A stretch of DNA of 64,000 bases from Asterochloris sp. CNOR1 (taxonomy: Eukaryota > Chlorophyta > Trebouxiophyceae > Trebouxiales > Trebouxiaceae), in contig OZ017755.1 in assembly GCA_963969365.1 (NCBI GenBank), positions 1,984,001-2,048,000 on the forward strand, in the 5' to 3' direction. Made by a program: the position numbers and the translations under genes. The notes beneath the pieces are model-generated. The model searched no databases and was not told the origin of the DNA. It saw only the letters and a list, made by a program, of their open reading frames with translations. Below, in pieces: positions 24,501 through 33,421 of this stretch (positions are counted from its first letter, which is position 1; every line of letters begins with the position of its first letter).

Positions 24501-27500
24501 GACCTGCAGGCAGAAGGGTGTGGTAAGCTGATCCAGCCAGATCCCTCTGTGGCTTCATCTCAGTCTTTGCGGTCCAGACCATTGTGCTGACTGCAGTGAG
24601 CACAGCTCCCCAGCGCAGTGTGGCACCTGTCAGGTCCTGAGAGATCCTGTGCGGCAGATGCAAGATTCAGGGCTCTCACACAGGCTGAGAGTGCCTGCGC
24701 TGCCCACTGCCAGCATCAGCATTCCAGCATGTCTGCACAGCTGGGTGCTAGAAACAGAACACGCAGCCTGGCTGCAGAGCAGCTGCAGCGGCTCCTGCGA
24801 TGCTGGCATTCTGTGGGCAACATGCATCCTGTAGACTGAGCTGCAAGCTGAGCCTGCATGCTGCCCCTCGCCTTGACTTCACCGCCACCAGCATGCAGCC
24901 CGTCTGTGCTCTGCTAACACATGCTGCAGGGCCCTCCAGCTGACTGCTGTCTCACCCCTCCCGGCGATGCCTCCAACACACTGGGCTCCAATGCGCCTGC
25001 CCCTCTAAGCCTGCCATAAAACTGCTGTGGTGCACGCTGCCTCACTGCTCCTGCCCTCATCTCCAGCACCCAGCAGACAGTCGCTATTGCCACAAGACAC
25101 AGAAAACAACACACAGAAGGTAGCTGGACTGCCTGACCACCCCTCACCTCCACCTTCGGGCGTTCTTTGGGGATTGGCGCAGCTCACATGTGTGACACCC
25201 TGTGGATGGCTGGACTACCTCACCTCGCCCATCCTTGCCTCCAACATGCCAGCGCTCTTCTCAACAATGCTCCTCATCTCGGGGTGTTCCGGCAGGTCAG
25301 AGGTGATCAGGTGACTCTTGATGCTGGTCTTCCTACGGCTGCCATTGTGCTCCAGCTGAAGCACAATCTCTGACAGCTCCCTAAAGTCAGTGCCTGCGAG
25401 CATATGCCACCATCAGACGGCAGGCTCAGCAAAGTTAAGCAGGGCAGCGCCTTCGCCAGCAGGGCCAGGGCAGGCCAAGCGCAGGGCAGCAGCAGCAGCA
25501 GCATGGCCTGCAAGGCAACTGAAAAGGATACCGACGTGTCCTGAGTGTGATCTGTTGTGCTGTTTGAAAGTCAGTGCTCGTCATCAAGGTGTACTTGATC
25601 AATGCGTCTGCTGGTCTTGGGCCACTTCAATGTGGAACAGTGGCAGCACATGTTGAGGCTCTGCTTAGCCACGGAGCTGCTCTGGGGGTCCATGTCTGCT
25701 CTCAAGATGCAACATTGAGCATGGCAGACTGCTGGGCTGACCAGGCTGGCACCAGCACAGCAAAAGAGCCTGGCGCTCAAAGTCACAGCAAAGCTGGAAC
25801 TCATGGAGGGCAGTGCTGGTCTCCTGAGCCTAGCAGTGCAGAGGCTGCAGTGGTGTCTCCTACCTTCCCAGCATGCCTCAGCCCCAGCATGTAGGCTGCA
25901 TGACACCATCTGCATGCCAGATGACATGGCTTTGCCATAAGCACAGCATGAGGCAGCTGCCACCATGGCCGGCTGAGGCCATGCCTAACAGGATGCTATC
26001 CAACAGTGTGCACCAGCTCACCTGACAACTCAGCTGCAACCCCATGGGGCTCCACAAGCTGTGCGCCTTTCCTGCCAAGCTCCTTAGCATGTCTCGGCTG
26101 TGCACTGTGCAGGCCTCCCCTTACCAGCGCAACTCTGCTTGCCCCAGTCAGCACGAGAGGCAGGAAGTGTGTCAAATGGAGCACGCAGCCGGTCGCCCCT
26201 GAACCCCATGGGGCTCCAGAAGCTCCCACTTCCAAGCGCCTAAACAAGTCGTTGCAATGCTATCTGCAAACCCGCTCACAGCAGCTGCATTCAGTGAACC
26301 TGTGAGTGTGTCACTGCACACAGCGAACTGACGCCCTGCTGATTCGGCCCCAAGACTGGGGACTCACCCAGACTTGACCAGATGCAACCCACAAGCATCC
26401 TCCCATGTTGTGTGGTCATGCCCTTTCCAAGGTCCTATTTAAGCACTGCCAGCACAGATGCCTCCAGGATGGCCATTGCCATCTGCTGCAAAACATGCTT
26501 CCCCACAAAAGTATGGTGCAAGCTGCTGGGCCCAGCCAGCTCACCTGCCTTTGACCTGCTGCAACCCATGAGGCTCCACAAGCGCGCCCCCCACCAGTCA
26601 TTGTTGAGCGCACCCAATACCCAGGTCATCACTGCCTCCACAACATGCAGTGCCTCCCACTGCAATGAGCTTCCCCTCAGGTGCGCTTGCGGCTCAGCCA
26701 GGTTAGCTCACCTGACTTGATCAGCTGCACCCCATGCGGCTCCACAAGCTCCTCCCATCTCTCATGATCATGACCCCCCAGCACCAGGTCGAACTCAGGG
26801 ACGCTGGCGGCCAGCAGCTGGTCGTTGGGCACCCGCATGTGGGTCAGGGCAATCACCACATCTGCGCCGTCTGCCTAGCAACACAAGCAAATTTGTGAGA
26901 GAGAAGCGACTTACACGTTGTGGGCTGCAGACAGCGTACTGTGAGGCAGATGGAGCCAATATCAGCCGATTATGAGGCTGCTAGACCTTTTGAGTGCAGG
27001 CCGTGGAACAGTGGTCTGGACAAGGCAGACGCTGTGAGTGGTGGATGACAGCGTCACAGCAAGCGGAAAGTCTGCGCTGCCTGCTGAGCAAAAGGTACAT
27101 AGCCTTAGCTGGTGCTCACACCAGTGACTGGCTTAGTGCAGCAGCCCTCAAATGCAGATATACTGAAGCAGCTGCTCCTGGCAGTCAGGGCATCACTCTG
27201 GGCAGGTGTGTAATGCGCTATGCTGCTTGCAGAATGGCAAGAGCGCTGCTGGCAGCATGCTGCACAACAGGTCAGCTTGCAAAAGGGAACAGCTGCTCGC
27301 CGTCCATTCCCCTGGCTGCCTCGCGGTGCAGACTGCTCACGCTAGCTGCCAGATTGAGCTTATGCTGCGCCAAGCGCTGGGTGGGCACCATGCGGGCAGT
27401 CGCCCTACTCACCTTGAGGCTCAATGCAAGACGCCTCCCCTCCTCAACAAAGTCCAGGTAGCTCACACTATCTGGGCTGAGGGTCACTAGAGTGGTGATC

Positions 27501-29440
27501 CAGTCCTGCATGTCAGGGCGGTTCAACATGTGGCTGTTCTGGTGAGCGTACGCTAGCCACTGTCTACAAGGGTGCAAATGTCTTTCCAGGACACAGGAGA
27601 TTGCATGAGACAAGCACTTGTCCACAGGAGAGGTGCTCTGAAGCCTCGCATGGCCAAAGACTGCACCGTCTCCCAGGCAAACTTGTATGGTTCTGCACCC
27701 TGCCTGCACTGCAATGTGAGGGGGGAGCCTCGGCCTGGACGCAGGGTTGCACAGACTTCTGCACCACCCAAGCACAGTTTGACTGTTGAGGAGATGACAG
27801 GCACTGCTGTCTCACCTGTTCTGCCAGCCCAACAAGCCCAATCTTCAGCCCCTGCCACTCCAGCATGTGCGCGGGCTTCACGCCATGTGCCAGCGGTCCC
27901 CCAGACTGCCTGCGGGGCGGACATCATTTGATGGCGCAGATCTGCTCATGGCAGCATGCAGGCATCTTGCAGGAAGACGCTGCTCAGACCATGAAGATTT
28001 GCACGCAAGCAGTCCACAGCCAATTCTGGTAGCAGTTTGAGCCAGTAAGCTATGCTGCCAGCAGAGTGTTGCGTGCATGCAGACCACCCTTGCCACCTCT
28101 CCAGAGTCTACTGCTGCCGGCAAGCGGTGAGCAATCAGTAATGGGCCTCAGTACAGCAGAGCCAGTGTCAGCAGAGTGCCACCTCGGTATGTATGCAGCA
28201 TGCTCTGCACACTCCCCACATGCTGCACCACCCTCTGCTGTGAGTGGAGCAGTGCCAGCAGACTGCCACCCTGGCATGTATGCAGCATGCTCTGCACGTT
28301 CACCACAGCCTGCACCACCCTCTGCAGTGAGGGCACCTCCCTTAGCAGACCTATCCAGCACGTTGGCCAGCAGCCACGGGAAGTGGCAGTCCCCGATGAG
28401 CTCCTCCAGTTTGGGGATGCCCCAGTCCACATCATGGTTGCCCACAGCTGCGCAATGCACGCCCAGGGCATTCAGCACTGGCACCATATGGTAGCCCTGC
28501 AGGGGCAGCACCAGCAGCGTCAACAGATGTCTCACAGCATAATGTGTTGCTTAGGACTGTGCATTGCATGCCCGAGGCATCGTCCCTGCTGGCACTAAAC
28601 ATACATGGAAGGGAGCTGCCTGCCCGGCCATGCAGGAAATGCAGACTGAATGCCATACAGCCATGCCTGCATGCTGCAGCGCTGTGCAAAGGACATCATA
28701 AGCTCCAGCTCAGGGTCACGCAGATTTCAGGCTGTGCCGGCAGCCAGCTCACCTTTGTCACAGTGGACAGCAGGGAGGGGTTAAAGGCGTCGCCTGAGAA
28801 CAGAATGAGGGCTGGCTCCTCAGCTGTAAGGTCCTGGACCTGCTTGGGCACAGGGGTGAATATGAGGTGGCTTTGGGGGGCCATGTGAACTGCAGCTGGT
28901 CCTCCAGCAACGCAGTCAAGCATGCATCTTGCCTTGGTTGCAAAGCGGGCTGCTCCGCCCACTGAGTGGCTTGGAGTGATGTCATAGACCTGCACGTCAG
29001 CAAAACCCTCTGCAGGCTTCAGCATCAAGGAAACTGCTTGTTTCTACGCAATTAATACACCCCATGGGGATCAAGCATTCCTCAGACAATTGAGAGTGAG
29101 CTGACTCAGGCTCTCCTGCTGTCAGGCGAGGCAGTGAAGGTCACAACAGTGTCCGTCACGGCAGTCCTTGACCAGACTGACTTATGTTGGAGTATGTGAG
29201 GGGCCTTGGAAGTTGTGGGTCTCAGCATGTCTTGAAGGCCCCGCTCAGCCAGCACACGCCAAGACAGCCAAATGGCCGCAAGTGATTCACCATTGCAACA
29301 TGCAGTCGCAACAGGCAGCTCTCGGGCTCTCGTGCACTGGCCAACACACATCCCAGGATGAGGGTGGGTGAAGCGATGCAGCAGTGGCTTACATCGTTGA
29401 AATGCAGGATTCTGAGGTTGGACCTGCGAGCCTGGGTCAT
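21578..29440 (-). CDS. 5'-nucleotidase / UshA-family metallophosphoesterase
   Basis: Two-metal phosphoesterase that removes phosphate from nucleotides or related compounds. Exons in transcript order: 29440-29393, 28989-28933, 28839-28753, 28496-about 28337, about 27909-27816, 27505-27413, 26874-26712, 25393-25224, 24270-24164, 23748-23673, 23381-23256, 23014-22901, 22735-22685, 22472-22362, then uncertain exons to about 21578. Metal-site motifs are LHFNDVYDI, SGDAFNPS, GNHDVDWG, ALTHMR and LGGHDH. The C-terminal 5'-nucleotidase domain has INSGTFRSD, FPKLEGRFLQVSGIRFAFDP and QYMHHGKDGF. Introns starting at 28932 (GCAAGA) and 23255 (GCAAGC) need GC donors. The first ATG in frame is at 29440. 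A short upstream coding exon (ATG near 30113, donor near 30060) is possible but does not join in phase. No signal peptide is evident. Exact substrate is unknown. Confidence 0.85.
23705..23890 (-). repeat. Duplicated 5' edge of the INSGTFRSD exon
   Basis: On the plus strand GTGCCTGAGTTGATGAGCGCC plus a nearby ATGCAGAG mark the start of exon 23748-23673. A copy at about 23840-23880 reads GTGCCTGAGTTGATGATGGGC, also followed by ATGCAGAGGG. It lies about 120 bases upstream in transcript terms and retains the acceptor context. Confidence 0.8.
24244..24515 (-). repeat. Three copies of a 5'-nucleotidase exon start with acceptor
   Basis: Exon 24270-24164 starts, on the minus strand, CTGCAG then GTGATTGGGGAGACAGC (VIGETA). 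Copies at about 24365-24387 (CTGCAG then GTCTGTGGAGAGGCAGC, VCGEAA) and about 24484-24508 (CTGCAG then GTCGTTGGGGAGGA, VVGE) keep both the acceptor and the frame start. Spacing is about 116-118 bases. Only the first continues as the conserved domain. Confidence 0.85.
26015..26770 (-). repeat. Five copies of an exon 3' end plus donor
   Basis: The true exon end is 26712, with the coding core CCCCATGCGGCTCCACAAG near 26729 (plus strand) and donor complement GCTCACCTGAC. Related blocks start near 26022, 26190, 26363 and 26541, about 165-180 bases apart. Most keep CCCATG(A/G)GGCTCCA, and three keep a CTCACC donor complement. They are graded in similarity. The block near 26541 extends furthest into the exon. 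Confidence 0.87.
28147..28345 (-). repeat. Two tandem 93-base units following the GNHD exon
   Basis: Two direct copies of about 93 bases, each containing GCAGAGGGTGGTGCAG and AGAGCATGCTGCATACAT, lie just after exon 28496-28337. Both copies stay open in the exon frame, so the intron start is ambiguous. The units may be coding, or duplicated intron with repeated G|GTG donors. Confidence 0.75.
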
Positions 29441-30210
29441 CGCATCGTCGAATGATTGCAAGCTCCTTCCAGATCAGTCGTTCAGGTGCCCTTGGCGGAT
29501 TAAGACTCTTATAGTTTTGCCCCTCATTGGCTTTACATTCCTGTGACCTAAATTCAGAGAGGCTCGAACCCCCTGAGTGAAACCATCATGGGACTCAACA
29601 ACAACAGCTGGCCGTGTAGCCCCATGCAATCAGGGATCGTCAAAGAGATCAGACAGCATCAGGCCAGCACAATGTGCAAACTCAGGTAAAAAGGCACAGG
29701 CTTCGGAAGGCCCGCTGGTTGGCTTCCAACAGGTGCATTCTCTACAGAGTACAATAGCTGTCCTTGCAGAAATGGGACTCCAGGCATGCCACACACCTCG
29801 CTCAAAGCCCCACACATATTGTCAATCTGCAGCCCCCAGCTGCACTTTGTTACCAACAACTGCACGGTGTAGGCAAAGCTGCAGGCGGCAGCATACGAGC
29901 ACTCTATGTCAGGATCACGTGAAGGCCTTGCACCTGCTTGAAGGACCTGTAGTCTCCTGTGGCCATCTGCTGGCTGCTTGCATGCACAAGCACAGCCCAT
30001 TCACACAATACCAACTGCCATCATCTGGCGCCAGTGCCGTGCAGATGTGTGCCTTTGACAACTCACGGTCAGCATACAGCAGGACCATTTTCCTGATGCC
30101 CGGGACCACCTGCATGGGCGCCATGCCGCAAACGTTGACTGCTGAATGTCAAACAGTTCTTAGGTCAGCACCTGCAATCGCTCAAAGACACCAGCAGAGA
30201 GGTACGGGCC
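29441..30210. promoter_or_regulatory. Divergent intergenic region, 5'-nucleotidase and MAM33
   Basis: A 770-base region between two genes read outward, so it should hold both promoters and 5' UTRs. I see no obvious TATA box. On the minus strand, ATG near 30113 opens MAPMQVVPGIRKMVLLYAD and meets a strong donor (GTGAGT) near 30060. This could be an upstream exon of the 5'-nucleotidase, but its phase does not fit my first exon. Confidence 0.4.
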
Positions 30211-32711
30211 ATGGCATTAAGGATGCTTGGAAGATCGATCGCTCAGGTCACTGAAGCTGTGGCAAAAACGTCCATCAAAGCTTCTCTGAGACATCAGCAG
30301 CCAGCTCAGGCCCTGCGCAGCCTGGCAGGGGTCAGCCTTAAGGCTGACCAGACAGCCTGGGCATTGAGATCCTCCTTTCACACCAGCGCAGCCGCCCACA
30401 ACCTCAGCACTGAGTTGCAGGAGGAGAGTAAGTTTGAGGAGGAGAACTACCAGGCCCCAGAGGTGCGATCCTCAGCAGCCTGCTGCCTCTGCTCGCCTGA
30501 AGGCATTGTCCAGGGCCTCACTGATGTTCAGCATCTCAACACTATGGGGACATGGATTCAGCCCACAACTGCAGGCATGGTTCTAAGCGGCATCCTGGCC
30601 CACTGCCTCTGCAGAAAGTGCAGGAGGGGCCCCCTGGGGACTGGAAGCTGGTGGAGTCCCCCAAGGACACCCACCTGACACTCACGCGGCAGCATGGCAA
30701 CGAGAAGGTGGTGCTGGACATCATGGTCAATGACCAGGTGGGCAGTGCTTGATCCAGCACTGCTGATGGGCCCACGTACACATTACTTACAGATCAAACC
30801 TTGAGATTGATGACCATGCTTGGCATAGCAGCTGTCAGTAGTGCTGACATCTTTAGGAGCTTCACACCTGGCATGCTGAGCTCCCTCCGCTCCCTGAGAT
30901 CTGGTGTGCATGCTGAAGGTGGAGCAGCCATCAACCCTTCTGGTCCACCCTACAGGCGTTCCATTGTGGTGCTGCCTGCTGGTGCCTGCTTTGCAGCACT
31001 GCCATTGCTGGCCATTAGAGGTGTTCATGTGCCGCACAGCGCTGTGCACAGGGCTGTGATGCACACTGTCCCATGATTGACTATGGTCAGGATTGCTTGA
31101 TATTCTGCTTGCAAGTTTCTGCCATGCTCTTGCCATATAACCCAGCAGAGCTTTGATGGCACCATCCACATAGCCCATGTTAGCCAAGGAGCTCTCGAGT
31201 CCTGGTGCTGCCTGCGTGCAGAAGCTCATGTTGAACACTTCCTAGAACGTTTGGAGCCCACCACTTAGGAATTCAGCTGCTGGCCCCCTGAGCAGAGACC
31301 TGACTGCATTGTAGGGCTGTTTCTCCTGTGCTGCAGAGGAACTGTGTCCCCTCCATCGCACAGGCTGACTCACTGCAAGGGCATTTTCCCCCATTGTTGC
31401 AAAGCTAGTCAGTGTGGACTCTGCTGCACTGCAGAGGCCCTGATGCCCCTTCACTGCAGAGGCGTCGACTCCCCTTCACTGCAGAGCCATTGACTCTCCT
31501 TCACTGCAGAGGCTCTGACTCCCCTGCACTGCAGAGACATTGACTCCCCTTCATTGCATGCCGCAGCCCACTGAGGAGGAGGGTGCCATCTATGAGGATG
31601 AGAACGGCAACCAGGAGGTACCAGCCGAAGTCGGCGTGGTCTTCAATGTCAGCGTGATCAAGGGGGATGAGTGCCTTGTGTGAGTGGCCTGCAAGGCTCT
31701 GCATGGGAGGCTGCAGGCCTGGTTGCTGCACAGACAGGTGCTGCGTCCCTGCGCCAAGGGGCCTGCACAGCATTGCCCATGCCTGCAGGAATGTGTGACT
31801 CCTGCCTCTGCCAGTCCGGTGCATGTTGCCATGCCTGCCCCACAATGTCATTGTCTGTGCGGTTGTCTGCCTGCCTGTACGGACATGCCTCATCACGTGT
31901 GCCTCATTTGTGCCTGCACAGCTTATGTGTCTCATGTGAGCTTCTGCCACCACCCAAGAGGATCCTGCGCAGCTGCATCCTTTCTGGGTGGGCCCGCACA
32001 CAGCCTTACTGCTGCAAGGGTGACTGCAGGGGTTGTCTTGGACAATATGCTCTTTGTACGTGCAAGGCTGTGCAACCATCAAGAGGTGCTGCAATGTTTG
32101 TAGATTCGAGTGTAAGAGCGATGGCCAATACCTGGGCATTGAGCATGTCTCTCTGGAGAACAGTGGGGAGGAGCCAAATGACTCAGACTACACTGGCCCG
32201 GTATGCTGTGGTATGAACATTGCCCGCAAGGGCCGAGGTGTTCAGCAACACAGGCAGCAGTTATTTACTGGTATGCTTGCTTCATTGCTGACTGGGCAGC
32301 TGCCACTGCCAGCCTGACTAGCTGTTAGCAGGATGCGTGTCTGTTGTTTTCAATCTACTGGCTGCTTGCTGCCTATTGCGTCCAGCCTTCATAGAGCTTG
32401 AGGGCTGCCTGCAGGGTGCCTCTGTACTGCCCTTACTGGTCTATCAGAGCTGCATGACTGTCTGTCTGGGGCACCTATGCTAGTGTGCATCATCGTAGAG
32501 CCTGAGAAAATCAGTCCAGCATGCGTGTGTGCTGCTGCTGCAGGTATTTGCTGAGCTTGAGGACCGTCTCAAGGTTTCGTTTGGGGACTATCTGCAAGAG
32601 CGGGGAGTGACAGCAGAAATGGCCGACTACCTGGTGGAGCTGCTGGATGACAAGGAGCAGAGAGAATACATGCTCTGGCTGAAGGATGTGCAGAAGTTCA
32701 TCAACAGATGA
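30211..32711 (+). CDS. MAM33: Mitochondrial matrix acidic protein MAM33 / p32 (C1QBP) family
   Basis: Doughnut-shaped trimeric acidic protein of the mitochondrial matrix, linked in other organisms to mitochondrial translation and respiration. Five exons keep frame: 30211-30462, 30615-30737, 31567-31679, 32104-32200 and 32544-32711, giving 250 residues, a normal size. The first 60 or so residues are rich in Arg, Ser and Ala with few acids, as in a mitochondrial transit peptide. The mature part has acidic helices, GNEKVVLDIMVND, YEDENGNQE, and the typical end AEMADYLVELLDDKEQREYM then WLKDVQKFI. The initiator is the first ATG of the frame (30211). The acceptor of exon 3 sits at the end of a 25-base repeat array. 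Confidence 0.93.
31427..31561 (+). repeat. 25-base minisatellite of acceptor-like units
   Basis: CACTGCAGAG recurs at 31427, 31452, 31477, 31502 and 31527, exactly every 25 bases, with a degenerate sixth unit at 31552. Each unit is close to CACTGCAGAG, A/G, CATTGACTCCCCTT. It therefore contains a short pyrimidine tract and CTGCAG, the elements of a 3' splice site. The array ends at the real acceptor of MAM33 exon 3 (31567). Confidence 0.95.
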
Positions 32712-33421
32712 AAGTGCTGAACGTGCTCCTCTGTCAGACAGTTCTCCAGGATGAGAAAGCGTTCTGCGCTGGTCCGTGTTTTGGTTGTGTTGGCACTGGA
32801 GGTAGGGATAAGCAGTTACTCAGGGGTTCCTCAAGTCCTCTCAGTCTAGCATTACAAGCTTGATGACCCTGGAATCGTCAACAGTGGCGTCCTGCATGGC
32901 AGCTTTCAATGCGGCCAGAGCTCGTGCACTGCTATCTAGAACTCACGAGGAACCATGAGGGTGGCACGTGCCATCTCGTTGTTCCTGCACAGTGGATGCT
33001 GTTCAAGCACATCTTCAGCCGTGCCTGACAAGGAATCGGTGCATTTGCAAGTGATAGCACATAGTGCTCGGCAAGTAGCTCACCGGATTGCTTAACAACA
33101 AAGCCAGAACAGCACCACAGTGCCCAGATAGGGCAGTAGTCTCAGGAGTCATGAGCCCAAGCTGCATGATGAAAGAACGCAAGTGGCAATCATACGGCTG
33201 ATTTGCTACCTCTGCTGAGCCAGAGCGTTCAACAGTATGCACATGTAGCGTTTGTTGCAGGCAGAAGGGTCTATGAATCCTGTCCCAGCATAGCACGGTA
33301 TAGAGCTTTCCATCCAATTACCTTGTGTGCTTCTAGGTGGGGCACTGAACTCCAGCAGTGCAGTGAGTCAGCATCCAGAGCCTCACTGCAACTTCTGCCG
33401 CTTTGCAGTGTGTGATAGAGC
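32712..33421. other. Intergenic region between MAM33 and POT1
   Basis: A 710-base gap between genes on the same strand, richer in A and T than the exons. It must contain the MAM33 3' UTR and the POT1 promoter. No further gene, strong hairpin or recognisable element was seen on either strand. Confidence 0.5.

Noticed and set aside
28856-28925. In-frame sequence between 28932 and 28840 as coding (no intron)
   Set aside because: It is open, but it interrupts the conserved step from GGAARFATK to the SGDAFNP block. A GC-AG intron with exact phase explains it better, though retention cannot be excluded.
29550-29640. tRNA-like B-box (GGTTCGAGCC) on the minus strand
   Set aside because: The T-arm motif is there, but no matching acceptor stem, D-arm or anticodon arm can be folded from the flanking bases.
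31427-31561. Regular 25-base repeat considered as a CRISPR array
   Set aside because: There are no unique spacers; units are directly tandem, inside a eukaryotic intron, with no cas genes.
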